Assembly (NCBI GenBank): GCA_016708125.1
Contig: JADJGF010000001.1
Span: forward strand, 1,138,001-1,202,000
DNA from: Ignavibacteriota bacterium
GTDB lineage: Bacteria > Bacteroidota > Ignavibacteria > Ignavibacteriales > Melioribacteraceae
DNA length: 64,000 nucleotides
Direction of reading: 5' to 3'
Of this stretch, positions 53,324 to 63,009 are shown one piece after another. The position numbers were made by a program, and so were the translations under genes. Under the pieces are notes generated by a model. It was not told the origin of the DNA and made no database searches. It saw only the letters and a list, made by a program, of their open reading frames with translations. Position 1 is the stretch's first letter; every line of letters starts with the position of its first letter.

Positions 53324-54612
53324 AAAAAGTCTTAATCATAACATATTATTGGCCGCCGGCTGGCGGAGCGGGAGTTCAAAGAGTTTTAAAGTTTGCAAAA
53401 TATCTTCCTCAATTTGGATGGACGCCAATAATTTTGACAGTTGAAAATCCGGATTGTCCCGTTATTGATGAAACTTTATTAAATGATATTCCCGCAGAAT
53501 GTAAAGTTTATAAATCCAAAGCGATTGAACCTTTTGAGATTTATAAAAAATTAACGGGGAAAGATAAATCATATAAAATTCCCAGCGATGTAATTACAAA
53601 AAGCACAAATCTTAGTTTTACTGAAAAAATTTCTAAATGGATAAGAATAAATCTTTTCATTCCCGATGCAAAAATTGGATGGAAATATTTTGCAGTTAAG
53701 GAAGGATTAAAAATTATTCGTAAAGAAAAAGTTGATTTAATTTTTTCCACATCTCCGCCGCATACGGTTCAGCTTATTGCCAAAAAATTAGCAAGGTTTA
53801 CAAAACTCAAATGGGTGGCTGATTTCAGAGATCCTTGGATGGAAATTGTACATTATCAAAATTTACAGAGAAATTCCTTAACCAAACTAATTGATCAGAA
53901 TTTAGAAAAAAAAGTTTTGCAAAATGCCGATTCAATAATTACAATAAGTGCTGATATTGTAAATTTGTTCAAATCTAAAAACGGAGAAAAAAAATATTTT
54001 GTAATTCCCAACGGTTTTGATGAAACCGATTTTCACAAAACAGAAAAAGTAAAAAATAATATTTTCACAATTGCTTATACTGGAGTAATTACAAAAACAA
54101 GAGTTCCGTTTGTTTTTTTATCAGCACTGAAAAAATTTTTAAATGAAGATGGAATTACAAATGTTAAATTTATAATCGCCGGAAAAACTTGCAGTGAATT
54201 TTCTAAAGAAGTGAGAAAATTAAATCTAAAAAATTATGTTGAAGAAAAAGGATTTCTGCCTCATCATGAATCGACAAATATTCTGCAAAATGCTGATGTT
54301 CTGCTTTTAATAATTGATGATGTTCCAAATAATAAAGGATTTTTAACCGGTAAAATTTTTGAATATTTAGGATCGAAAAAACCAATATTTGCTGTTGGTC
54401 CTATTGATGGAAATGCAAATGAAATAATTATTAAATCCGATTGCGGAAAAATGGTTGATTACAAAGACGAAGCAATTGCTTATAACTTATTGAAGGAAAT
54501 GTATAATAATTGGTTGAATAATTCTTTTGATTACAAATATAATGTTGAAGAATATTCAAGAAAAAATCTTACGAAAAAATTATCTAAAATTTTTGAAGAA
54601 GAGATTAAATGA
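53320..54612 (+). CDS. Glycosyltransferase, GT4 (WbuB-like)
   Basis: A 430-residue GT-B enzyme. The start ITYYWPPAGGAGVQRVLKFAKYL is the typical Gly/Pro-rich N-terminal loop of WbuB-type GT4 enzymes. DFRDPW near residue 170 is a conserved landmark, FTIAYTGVITKTR opens the donor lobe, and GKIFEYLGSKKPIFAVG near 345-361 is the E-x-x-x-x-x-x-P donor-binding region. ATGA overlaps link it to genes on both sides. It should add a sugar to a lipid-linked intermediate; the donor is not inferable, although the adjacent 2-epimerase makes ManNAc or another 2-acetamido sugar plausible. Confidence 0.92.
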   Translation: MKKVLIITYYWPPAGGAGVQRVLKFAKYLPQFGWTPIILTVENPDCPVIDETLLNDIPAECKVYKSKAIEPFEIYKKLTGKDKSYKIPSDVITKSTNLSFTEKISKWIRINLFIPDAKIGWKYFAVKEGLKIIRKEKVDLIFSTSPPHTVQLIAKKLARFTKLKWVADFRDPWMEIVHYQNLQRNSLTKLIDQNLEKKVLQNADSIITISADIVNLFKSKNGEKKYFVIPNGFDETDFHKTEKVKNNIFTIAYTGVITKTRVPFVFLSALKKFLNEDGITNVKFIIAGKTCSEFSKEVRKLNLKNYVEEKGFLPHHESTNILQNADVLLLIIDDVPNNKGFLTGKIFEYLGSKKPIFAVGPIDGNANEIIIKSDCGKMVDYKDEAIAYNLLKEMYNNWLNNSFDYKYNVEEYSRKNLTKKLSKIFEEEIK

Positions 54613-55658
54613 AAATTATTGAAATAATTGGCGCTCGACCTCAATTTATTAAAGCCGCAGTTGTTAGTAAACAATTGAGAAAATTTCCGGAAATAAAAGA
54701 TTTAATACTTCATACCGGGCAGCATTATGATGAGAATATGTCAAAAGTTTTTTTTGATGAACTTCAAATTCCAAAACCGGATTATAATTTAAATGTTGGC
54801 TCGGGAAATCACGGAAAGCAAACTGCGCTTATGCTTGAAGGAATTGAGAAAATTCTAATTGATGAAAATCCGGATTGGGTTATAGTTTACGGTGATACAA
54901 ATTCAACGATTGCCGGATCTTTAGCCGCAAGCAAACTTCATATAAAAGTTGCACACGTTGAAGCCGGATTAAGAAGTTTTAACCGACTAATGCCGGAAGA
55001 AATTAACAGAATTACAACAGATCACATTTCCGATATTTTATTTGCACCGACGCAAAACGCAATGAGTCTTTTAGAAAAAGAAGGATTGAAAGAAAGATCA
55101 TTTTTTTCGGGTGATGTAATGTTTGATTCGGTTTTGTTCTATCAGAATTTAGCGGAAGAGAAATTTTTCTTAAATCAAATTACAGATTTAAACGAATTTT
55201 ATTTGGCAACAATTCATCGCCAAGAAAACACAGATGATACAAATCGTTTACAAAATATTTTTACAGCTTTTTCTAATTTGGATTTCCCGGTTTTACTTCC
55301 ACTTCATCCACGAACACAAAAATATTTGCCACAAATTAAATTTTCTGAAAATGTAAAAATTATAAATCCCGTTAGTTATTTGGAAATGTTAATACTTTTA
55401 AAGAATTGCAAAAAAGTTTTAACCGATAGCGGCGGTTTGCAAAAAGAAGCTTATTTTCTTCAGAAGCAATGTATAACTTTACGTGAAGAAACAGAATGGA
55501 TTGAAACATTGGAAAACAACTGGAATTTTATAGTTGGACCAGATGTTACGAAAATTATTAATTCTGCAAAACTTTCGCCAACTTCCGAACAAAAAAAATA
55601 TTTTGGTGATGGAAATGCTGGGGAACTAATTGCAAATTATTTACAAAAAATATATTGA
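54609..55658 (+). CDS. wecB: Non-hydrolysing UDP-N-acetylglucosamine 2-epimerase
   Basis: A 349-residue enzyme that interconverts UDP-GlcNAc and UDP-ManNAc. IIGARPQFIKAA at the N-terminus is the family signature. VYGDTNSTIAGSLAASKL, HVEAGLRSF and MPEEINRITTDHISD contain the catalytic Asp and Glu residues, LATIHRQENTDD supplies the catalytic His, and TDSGGLQKEA is the UDP-binding segment. It is slightly shorter than E. coli WecB (376). It overlaps the previous gene by ATGA. It supplies a ManNAc-type precursor to this locus. No hydrolytic SiaA/NeuC-type distinction is visible beyond the length, so a hydrolysing role is less likely. Confidence 0.94.
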   Translation: MKIIEIIGARPQFIKAAVVSKQLRKFPEIKDLILHTGQHYDENMSKVFFDELQIPKPDYNLNVGSGNHGKQTALMLEGIEKILIDENPDWVIVYGDTNSTIAGSLAASKLHIKVAHVEAGLRSFNRLMPEEINRITTDHISDILFAPTQNAMSLLEKEGLKERSFFSGDVMFDSVLFYQNLAEEKFFLNQITDLNEFYLATIHRQENTDDTNRLQNIFTAFSNLDFPVLLPLHPRTQKYLPQIKFSENVKIINPVSYLEMLILLKNCKKVLTDSGGLQKEAYFLQKQCITLREETEWIETLENNWNFIVGPDVTKIINSAKLSPTSEQKKYFGDGNAGELIANYLQKIY

Positions 55659-55698
55659 ACAGAAATTTCAATTTTATCAACAAAAATTTTAAATAATT

Positions 55699-58173
55699 AT
55701 GACAAAGAAAATAAAAAAACTTGAAACCGAAAAACCAACTGTTAGTTATTTAGACAATATTCCAAAAAAATATAGAGATATTATTGCAGTAATTATAATT
55801 TTAATTCCGTTACTATATTTCTTTTTACCATTTGCAATTAACAGCGTATCTCCAACCGGAACAGACGTTTTGGCAAATCTTGGTCAAACCCACAATTGGG
55901 TTGAATGGAATAAAAAAAACGGTGAAACGGCTTTATGGAATCCGGCAATTTTTGGAGGAGAACCAATTTACAATAGGCTAACTCCTACTTTAATTCATGT
56001 TGATTCTCTTTTAGCATTTCTTGGAAAAATATTTTATTGGGGATTTTGGTATTTATTTATCGGCGGTTTGGGAATTTATTACTTATTAGAATATAAAAAT
56101 ATTCCTTGGTATTTGGCAGTAATTGCTGCAGTTGCTTTTGTACTTTTGCCCGATTGGCAAGCCCAGATTGGCGAAGGTCACAATTCTAAATTAAGAGCTT
56201 TGATGATTCTTCCTTGGTTTATTCTTTCTTTTTCTTACTTTTTTGAAAATAAAACTTGGCTCAGCACGGGATTATTTGCTTTAGTATTTTCATGGCTTGT
56301 AAGAACACATCACTTTCAAATTATATTTTACGGAATTTTAGTTTTGTTCTTCTTGTATGTTTATCCAACAATTTTATTATTCATTAAAAAAGAATTTAAG
56401 CAAGCTGGAAATTTAATTTTAAAATTTACTATTGCATTAACATTAACTTTTCTAACAACAGCACAGCCTTTATTTACAACAAATGAATATGCAAAATATA
56501 CTATACGTGGTGGAAATCCAGTACAGATTGGAGAAGATGCAAAATCTGCAAAAGAAGCAAAGGGTGTTGATTTAGATTACGCAACCGGCTGGTCATTTGC
56601 TCCAAATGAAGTTTTCGATTTTTTCCTTCCACATTTTTCCGGCGGAATTTCTTCGGAATTATATAACGGTGATAAATATCCTCAGTTAAAAGGTAGACAA
56701 ATTCCTACTTATTGGGGACAAAAACCTTTCTCCGGAAATTATGCAACAATGGGAATGATACTTTTCTTGTTTGCCATTATTGGAGTTATTTATAATCGAA
56801 AAGATAAATTTGTAATTGGTTTGGCTGTGTTTGCAATTTTTTCAATTCTTCTTTCATTCGGTAAACATTTTGAAACTTTGTACAGTTTGTTTTTCTATTA
56901 TGTACCATACTTTTCAAAATTCCGTGCACCGGCAATGATTTTAAATGTTACTTTTCCGGTAATTTTAATTCTTTCCGGTTATGGTTTAAAAGCAATCATT
57001 GAAAATAATTCCGCAAAAGATAAACAAATATTTTTTGCAACATTTTTAATTGGATTAGCTTCAATACTCGTAATTCTTTTTACATATTCTTCTTACGGAT
57101 TTACAACTGTAAATGAAGCTGCGCAGTATGATGCAAACACAATTAACTTGTTGAAAGAAATACGCAAAGAACTTTTAACAAATGATATATGGAATTTAAT
57201 AATCATTTTGGGATTAACAATCGCAATTATTACTGCATACATTTATAGAAAAATTAACACATCAATTTTTGTAGTTTTAGTTTTAGTGATTTCCGCATTC
57301 GAATTATTTATAATTTCCCAAAAAGCTCATTCAATAATTCCGCTTAATAATTTAGAACAATTAGAAAAATCTGAGTTTAAACAAACTTCCATTACTCAAG
57401 AATTGCAAAATGCAGATAAATCAATGCGCGCAATTGTTTTGGGAAGAGATTTTACAAGTAATCATTATGCATATTTTTATAATTTAATTAGCGGATACAG
57501 CGCAATAAAATTGCAGATTATTCAAGATGTGATTGAACACAATCTTTATGCTGCTCAATCTCAAGATAGAATTAATTGGAATATTATAAATATGATGAGC
57601 GGAAAATATGTTATTGCTCCAGCACAATTAAATTATCCGTTATTAACAATTGCTACTCAAGATAATGAACGAAAAGAAATTATGTATAAAAATATTAACG
57701 CACAGCCAAAAGCTTGGTTTGTTAAGGAAGTTAGAAAAATGCAAACCCCGGAAGAAATTGTTTTATTTATGAATTCTCCAAACTTTAAACCGGATTCCTC
57801 CGCATTAGTTTTAAATTCATCAAATATTAGCAAAATAAATTTTGATGGAAATGGTGATATAAAATTAGTTGAGCACAATCCTAATTTTGTTGAACTTGAA
57901 GTAAACACAAACTCAGAACAATTTATGGTATTATCTGAAATATTTTACCCGGAAGGTTGGAAAGCCAATATTGATAATACCGAAACAACAATTCATCAAA
58001 CAAATCACATTTTAAGAGGAATTCAAGTTCCGGCTGGAAAACATAAAATTACTTTTGAGTTTAAACCTCAAACATATTATACAAGTCTCACATTTTTGTG
58101 GATCGGAAATATTATTATTTTGGGATTGATATTAATTCCGGGAATTTTCAACTTCAAGAAAAAAAATATCTAA
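55699..58173 (+). CDS. YfhO-type multi-spanning membrane protein
   Basis: An 824-residue membrane protein with about 11-13 hydrophobic segments between residues 25 and 545 and a C-terminal soluble beta-rich domain (about 555-800) followed by a last helix. LYFFLPFAINSVSPTGTD, GGEPIYNRLTPT and AQIGEGHNSKLRALMILPW are typical of the YfhO family, which resembles the GT-C glycosyltransferase fold with an acidic loop after the first helix. FYPEGWKANIDN and LRGIQVPAGKHKITFEFKP mark the conserved C-terminal part. In Bacillus YfhO-type proteins are needed for lipoteichoic-acid glycosylation. Here it may transfer a sugar from a polyprenyl carrier in the periplasm, consistent with the GtrB-like gene upstream. 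Confidence 0.88.
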   Translation: MTKKIKKLETEKPTVSYLDNIPKKYRDIIAVIIILIPLLYFFLPFAINSVSPTGTDVLANLGQTHNWVEWNKKNGETALWNPAIFGGEPIYNRLTPTLIHVDSLLAFLGKIFYWGFWYLFIGGLGIYYLLEYKNIPWYLAVIAAVAFVLLPDWQAQIGEGHNSKLRALMILPWFILSFSYFFENKTWLSTGLFALVFSWLVRTHHFQIIFYGILVLFFLYVYPTILLFIKKEFKQAGNLILKFTIALTLTFLTTAQPLFTTNEYAKYTIRGGNPVQIGEDAKSAKEAKGVDLDYATGWSFAPNEVFDFFLPHFSGGISSELYNGDKYPQLKGRQIPTYWGQKPFSGNYATMGMILFLFAIIGVIYNRKDKFVIGLAVFAIFSILLSFGKHFETLYSLFFYYVPYFSKFRAPAMILNVTFPVILILSGYGLKAIIENNSAKDKQIFFATFLIGLASILVILFTYSSYGFTTVNEAAQYDANTINLLKEIRKELLTNDIWNLIIILGLTIAIITAYIYRKINTSIFVVLVLVISAFELFIISQKAHSIIPLNNLEQLEKSEFKQTSITQELQNADKSMRAIVLGRDFTSNHYAYFYNLISGYSAIKLQIIQDVIEHNLYAAQSQDRINWNIINMMSGKYVIAPAQLNYPLLTIATQDNERKEIMYKNINAQPKAWFVKEVRKMQTPEEIVLFMNSPNFKPDSSALVLNSSNISKINFDGNGDIKLVEHNPNFVELEVNTNSEQFMVLSEIFYPEGWKANIDNTETTIHQTNHILRGIQVPAGKHKITFEFKPQTYYTSLTFLWIGNIIILGLILIPGIFNFKKKNI

Positions 58174-58205
58174 AATATTCTCTTTTCTTTTAAACTTTTT
58201 TCAAT

Positions 58206-58236
58206 ATATTTCGAGTAATAATCTTACTCGAAATAT
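58206..58236 (+). promoter_or_regulatory. Inverted repeat covering the start codon of the winged-helix gene
   Basis: Perfect 12-base arms ATATTTCGAGTA (58206-58217) and TACTCGAAATAT (58225-58236) with a seven-base loop. The right arm ends inside the ATG at 58235-58237. No separate ribosome-binding site is visible. It could be an operator for the gene's own product or an RNA hairpin that hides the start. Confidence 0.65.
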
Positions 58237-58777
58237 GTTAAATTCAATTATAACATCTGAAACCAAAATTAAGTTATTGCTAAAGTTTTTTCTTAATCCA
58301 AAAACTAAGGGATACTTGCGGCAGTTAAGCTCTGAATTTAACGAATCGACAAACGGTATTAGGGTTGAGCTTAATAAATTGGAAGAAGCAAAAATTCTTT
58401 CTGCACAATTTGAAGGAAGAAACAAAATTTATAAAGCAAATTCATCTCATCCCTTATTTGATGAATTAAGAAATATTGTTTTAAAATCTACCGGAATTGA
58501 TAAAGTAATTTCCGATATAATTCAAAAAGTGGGAGATATAAAATCAGCTTTTATTCGTGGAGATTATGCAATCGGAAAAGACAGCGGCTTAATCGATTTG
58601 GTAATTGTTGGTAATGAATTAAACAGAACGGAAATCGAAAGAGTGAGAAAAAAAACCGAAAAATTAATTGATAGAAAAATTTCCATATTGATTTTAAATT
58701 CAGATGAATACAAAAATTTGAAATCCAATTTTGAAAAAGAAGCTTGCTTTATTTTGCTTGAAGGAAAATCAAAATGA
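58235..58777 (+). CDS. Winged-helix regulator with degenerate nucleotidyltransferase-like domain
   Basis: A 180-residue cytoplasmic protein. The N-terminal 85 residues form a winged helix-turn-helix: LRQLSSEFNESTNGIRVELNKL, then a wing and AKILSAQFEGRNKIYKAN. The C-terminal part has GDYAIGKDSGLIDLVIVG near residues 109-126, which parallels the G-S-x-x-x-G-x-x-x-x-x-S-D-x-D-L-x-V motif of minimal nucleotidyltransferases but lacks the Ser and one catalytic Asp. The enzyme activity is therefore probably lost or altered. Such small proteins are often found in glycan loci of this phylum. It overlaps the next glycosyltransferase by ATGA and carries a hairpin over its own start, so autoregulation of the locus is plausible. 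Confidence 0.8.
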   Translation: MLNSIITSETKIKLLLKFFLNPKTKGYLRQLSSEFNESTNGIRVELNKLEEAKILSAQFEGRNKIYKANSSHPLFDELRNIVLKSTGIDKVISDIIQKVGDIKSAFIRGDYAIGKDSGLIDLVIVGNELNRTEIERVRKKTEKLIDRKISILILNSDEYKNLKSNFEKEACFILLEGKSK

Positions 58778-59973
58778 ATATTGGAATGCTTTTAGACAAA
58801 GAATTTTACGGCGATTTACGAGTTGAAAATGAAGTACAAGCTTTATCTCAAGCTGGTTTTAATGTGTTTGTCTTTTGTTTTTCCTTTTCCGGAATTTCTA
58901 AAATAGATGAATATTTTGGTGCAAAAATTATTCATATTCCGGTTTCCAAAAAGTTTGTTTATAAATTGCGCGGATTGATAAATACTCTATTTAATTTTTA
59001 TCCAAACTATGTTGTGAATTTAATTAAGAAATATTTAATTCAATACAAAATTGATGCTCTTCATATTCACGATTTATATTTATTTGAAATTGGATTAATT
59101 CTAAAAAAGAAAAATCCTAAACTTGTTTTGGTTGGTGATTTACACGAAAATTACGTTGAAGGATTAAAGCATTATAAATTTGCAAATACATTTCCCGGAA
59201 AATATTTAATTTCAATTAAAAAATGGGAACAAAAAGAAATTGAATGGTGCAAAAAGTTTGATTATCTCATTACGGTTATTGAAGAAGCAGTAGAGCGATA
59301 TACTCTTCTCGGAATTCCAAATGATAAATTATTTGTTGTTTCAAATTATGTAAATCTTGATTCATTTCAAGTTAATGAATTTGAAAATACAATTTTGGAA
59401 AAGTTTAAAAATTTTAGAACACTAACTTACGTTGGCGGATTTGATATTCACAGAGGTTTGGAAAGTGTGATAAAAGCTGTTCCCATTATAATTAAACAAA
59501 TTTCTAATTTTAAATTGGTGTTGGTTGGTAAAGGAGCAAATCTAAATTCACTAAAAGAACTTTCGCAAAAATTAAAAATTGAAAATTATATTTCATTTGA
59601 AGACTGGCAGCACCATTCAAAGCTTCCTTCTTATATTAAAGCAGCTGATGTTTGTTTAATTCCTCATTTAAAAACTCAACACACGGATAATACAATTCCG
59701 CATAAATTATTTCAGTATATGTTAATGAGTAAACCAGTAATTGCATCAAATTGTAATCCAATTAAAAGAATTTTGAATGAAGTAAGTGCCGGACTTATAT
59801 ATGAAGCCAACAATGAAAAAGACTTAGCAGAAAAAGTAATTGAAATCGTTAGTGATACAAATAGAATAAATGAGTTTGGTGAAAACGGAAAAAAAGCTGT
59901 TCTGCAAAAGTATAATTGGAGTGCAACAAGCAAAAATTTAGTTAAGCTTTATGAAAAGATAAATGTAAAGTGA
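58774..59973 (+). CDS. Glycosyltransferase, GT4
   Basis: A 399-residue cytoplasmic GT-B enzyme. MLLDKEFYGDLRVENEVQALSQAGF at the start, DLHENYVEG near residue 127, TYVGGFDIHRGLESVIKAVP near 212-231 at the start of the donor lobe, and a donor-binding stretch containing HKLFQYMLMSKPVIAS (near 310-325) with the conserved Glu replaced by Gln. That substitution (Q for E in K-x-x-E-Y-x) is seen in some GT4 enzymes. It overlaps the winged-helix gene by ATGA, so the two should be translated together. The sugar specificity is not inferable. Confidence 0.9.
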   Translation: MNIGMLLDKEFYGDLRVENEVQALSQAGFNVFVFCFSFSGISKIDEYFGAKIIHIPVSKKFVYKLRGLINTLFNFYPNYVVNLIKKYLIQYKIDALHIHDLYLFEIGLILKKKNPKLVLVGDLHENYVEGLKHYKFANTFPGKYLISIKKWEQKEIEWCKKFDYLITVIEEAVERYTLLGIPNDKLFVVSNYVNLDSFQVNEFENTILEKFKNFRTLTYVGGFDIHRGLESVIKAVPIIIKQISNFKLVLVGKGANLNSLKELSQKLKIENYISFEDWQHHSKLPSYIKAADVCLIPHLKTQHTDNTIPHKLFQYMLMSKPVIASNCNPIKRILNEVSAGLIYEANNEKDLAEKVIEIVSDTNRINEFGENGKKAVLQKYNWSATSKNLVKLYEKINVK

Positions 59974-59980
59974 GAGAAAA

Positions 59981-62092
59981 ATGTTACAAGCAATAATTAA
60001 AAAGGGAAAAGTTTTATCCGAAGAAGTTCCGGCTCCCAAAGTTGAAAGAAATTGTGTGTTAATAAAAGTAGTTAACAGTTGTATTTCTTCGGGGACTGAA
60101 ATTAGTGCGGTTGCAAATACCAATAAATCATTATTGCAAAAGGCAAAAGAGAAACCCGAAAAAGTTAAAAAAGTAATTGATAAAATTAAATCAGATGGAA
60201 TTACCGGAGCAATAAATTTAGTTAAAAGTGAATTGAGCATTGGCTCAACAACGGGTTATTCCGTTAGTGGAATTATTGTTGAAATTGGTGAAGGCGTAAA
60301 CAATTTTGAAATTGGAGATCGTGTTGCGGCGGCTTCCGGAAATGCTAATCATGCAGAATATGTAAATGTGCCAATTAATTTAATTTGTAAAATTCCAGAT
60401 GAATTAGATTTTCCCGAAGCTTCAACAGTTGCATTGGGAGCAATTTCAATGCAAGGTGTGAGAAGAGCAGATTTAAAAATGAGTGAGTTTTGTGTTGTGT
60501 TCGGAACGGGAATTTTAGGATTGATCACAATTCAGATATTAAAAAATGCCGGCATCCGTGTTGCTGCGGTAGATATTGATCAAAACAGACTTCTATTAGC
60601 AAAATCTTTTGGTGCAGAAATCACAATTTCCGGCGATGACAATAGCGTAAATTCAGTTTTAAATTGGACCGGCGGTTACGGCGCCGATGCTGTTATTTTT
60701 ACAGCAGCAACTCAAAGTAGCGATCCGCTTTCAAATTCATTTAAAATGTGCAAAAGAAAAGGGAAAGTTATTTTAGTTGGCGTTTCTGGTTTGCAAATTA
60801 ATCGTGAAGATATTTATCAAAAAGAATTGGATTTTCAAATTTCAACATCTTACGGGCCAGGAAGATATGATATCAATTATGAAGAAAAAGGAATCGATTA
60901 TCCATACGGTTACGTGCGTTGGACCGAAAACAGAATTATGAAAGATTATTTAAGACTGTTAAGTGAAGGAAAAATTTCTTTAAATAAAATTATAACAGAC
61001 AAAGTTGATATATCAAAAATTTCCGAAGCTTATGATAAGCTGCAATTTGATAAACAACATCAATTGATGATAATTGTTGATTATAAAAATACAACATCGG
61101 AAAATATTGTTAGAAAAGTTTCAATTAACAAAAATCCTATAAACAAAGACCGTATAAATGTTGCAATAGTTGGAATTGGAAGTTTTGCAAAAAACATTCA
61201 TCTACCAAATTTGCAAAAGTTGAATGACAAGTTTAATATTTATGCAATAATGAATCGAAACGGTTATAAAGGAAAAGCAATTGCAGAAAATTATAATGCT
61301 AAATATGTTACAACAAATTATGATGAAATAATTAATGACCCAAATGTTGATTTAATTTTAATCAGCACCAGACATGATAGTCACGGTGAATTAGTATATA
61401 AAGCTTTGCAAAAAGGTAAAAATGTATTTGTAGAAAAACCATTAACAACCGATCAAGAAAGTTTAAAACTTATTGAAGATTTTTATAATTCCGAATCGCA
61501 ATTTAAACCAGCTTTATTTGTTGGTTATAATAGAAGATTCAGCAAATACATAAATGAAATACGAAAGCATACTGAAAAAAGAATAAATCCTTTGTTCATC
61601 ACTTATAGAATGAATGCCGGTTTTGTTTCTCTCGATCATTGGGTGCATGAAAGCGGCGGAAGAATTGTGGGCGAACTTTGTCACATTATTGATCTTGTGA
61701 CAAGTTTAACAAAATCAATAATTGTTTCAATTAGTTTTGAAAATTTAACACCGCAAAATCAGAAATTTTCTAAAACAGATAATATTTCTTGTATTTTAAA
61801 ATATTCCGATGGCTCAATAGCTAATTTAAATTATTTTGCTGTTGGGGCAAAAGATTTAGAAAAAGAATATATGGAAATTCACTTTGATGAAAAATCGATA
61901 ATCCTTAATGATTATAAGAGTCTGAAAGGGTATGGATTAAAAATAAATGAAATTAAATCAGAGAAAAGTGAAAAGGGACATCTTGAAGAATTGGAAGTTG
62001 TTTACAATTATTTAAAAAATAATAATTCGGAATTGCCAATTCAATTATGGGATTTATTTCAAACAACGAAAGTAACATTAGCTTTAAAGTAA
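59981..62092 (+). CDS. Two-domain oxidoreductase: MDR alcohol-dehydrogenase-like plus Gfo/Idh/MocA
   Basis: A 703-residue fusion. Residues 1-370 are a medium-chain dehydrogenase-like domain with a GTGILGLITIQIL cofactor loop (about residue 172) and GYGADAVIFTAAT near residue 230; the usual zinc-binding cysteine array is incomplete. Residues about 385-703 are a Gfo/Idh/MocA oxidoreductase: VAIVGIGSFAKNIHLP binds NAD(P), NVFVEKPLTTD carries the conserved Lys-Pro pair, and GYNRRFS follows. This is the bi-domain oxidoreductase layout known from polysaccharide loci, where it probably makes or alters a keto- or amino-sugar precursor. The two halves may channel an intermediate; this is inferred. It lies seven bases after the GT4 gene. 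Confidence 0.9.
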   Translation: MLQAIIKKGKVLSEEVPAPKVERNCVLIKVVNSCISSGTEISAVANTNKSLLQKAKEKPEKVKKVIDKIKSDGITGAINLVKSELSIGSTTGYSVSGIIVEIGEGVNNFEIGDRVAAASGNANHAEYVNVPINLICKIPDELDFPEASTVALGAISMQGVRRADLKMSEFCVVFGTGILGLITIQILKNAGIRVAAVDIDQNRLLLAKSFGAEITISGDDNSVNSVLNWTGGYGADAVIFTAATQSSDPLSNSFKMCKRKGKVILVGVSGLQINREDIYQKELDFQISTSYGPGRYDINYEEKGIDYPYGYVRWTENRIMKDYLRLLSEGKISLNKIITDKVDISKISEAYDKLQFDKQHQLMIIVDYKNTTSENIVRKVSINKNPINKDRINVAIVGIGSFAKNIHLPNLQKLNDKFNIYAIMNRNGYKGKAIAENYNAKYVTTNYDEIINDPNVDLILISTRHDSHGELVYKALQKGKNVFVEKPLTTDQESLKLIEDFYNSESQFKPALFVGYNRRFSKYINEIRKHTEKRINPLFITYRMNAGFVSLDHWVHESGGRIVGELCHIIDLVTSLTKSIIVSISFENLTPQNQKFSKTDNISCILKYSDGSIANLNYFAVGAKDLEKEYMEIHFDEKSIILNDYKSLKGYGLKINEIKSEKSEKGHLEELEVVYNYLKNNNSELPIQLWDLFQTTKVTLALK

Positions 62093-62096
62093 ATTC

Positions 62097-62993
62097 ATGA
62101 AACAAGATTACCTTTTTACATTTGTAATTCTTCACTATCAAACTTTACAAGATACTTTAAAGTGTGTCGATTCAATTTTATCCAAAATTAATAACGACAA
62201 ATTTTACATTGTAATTGTTGATAATAAATCGCCGAACAATAGCGGTAATGAATTGATGAACAAATTTTCTTCACATCCCCAAATAAAAATTATTTTAAAT
62301 GATACTAATTTAGGATTTGCAAACGGAAATAATGTTGGATTTAACTTCGCTAAAAAAGAATTAAAAAGTAATTTTATTGCGTTAATAAATAATGATACTT
62401 TTATTGATCAAACAGATTTTATAAATCTTATATTAGATAAATATGAGAAAAGTAAATTTCATATTCTTGGTCCGGATATAATTTCAACCATAACCGGTAA
62501 GCATCAAAACCCAACTCCGCCAACGCTTCAAAATAAAGAACAGTTAAAAAAATACCTTAAACATTATAAAATGTTATTACTCCTAAATTATTTTGGGATG
62601 GATAAATTTTTAGAAACTGCAAAAAAACAAATTATACAAAAACCTTTCGTTGCTCAAGAGATTTATCTCAAATATGATTTTAATAAAGAATATCAAAATA
62701 TAAAATTACACGGCAGCGCTTTAGTTTTTTCACCGCTTTATATTGAGAATTACGATGGATTAAATCCAAACACATTTATGTATTCTGAGGAAGCTATTCT
62801 TTATTACATTGCAAAGAGAGATAAATTAAAAACAATTTATTTTCCGTCTGTAAGAATTTTTCATAATGAAGATTCGGCAACAAATTCTTTGTTTAATAAA
62901 AATTATACAAAGCGAAGATTTTACTACAAAAATTTTATTAAATCCGGGAAAGTATTGTTAAACATAATGAATGAAAAAAATACAATTTTATAA
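62097..62993 (+). CDS. Glycosyltransferase family 2 (rhamnosyltransferase-like)
   Basis: A 298-residue cytoplasmic GT2 enzyme. FVILHYQTLQDTLKCVDSIL begins the fold, VIVDNKSPNNSG is the nucleotide-binding turn, and DTNLGFANGNNVGFNFA is the signature typical of WbbL/RfbF-type rhamnosyl- and related transferases. LINNDTF is the D-x-D-like metal site. KLHGSALVFSP and YSEEAILYYIAKR mark the acceptor-base region. The sugar may be rhamnose or another 6-deoxyhexose, but no rml genes are in this window, so this is tentative. It lies four bases after the two-domain oxidoreductase. Confidence 0.92.
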   Translation: MKQDYLFTFVILHYQTLQDTLKCVDSILSKINNDKFYIVIVDNKSPNNSGNELMNKFSSHPQIKIILNDTNLGFANGNNVGFNFAKKELKSNFIALINNDTFIDQTDFINLILDKYEKSKFHILGPDIISTITGKHQNPTPPTLQNKEQLKKYLKHYKMLLLLNYFGMDKFLETAKKQIIQKPFVAQEIYLKYDFNKEYQNIKLHGSALVFSPLYIENYDGLNPNTFMYSEEAILYYIAKRDKLKTIYFPSVRIFHNEDSATNSLFNKNYTKRRFYYKNFIKSGKVLLNIMNEKNTIL

Positions 62994-63009
62994 ATAAAAA
63001 GGAATTTTA

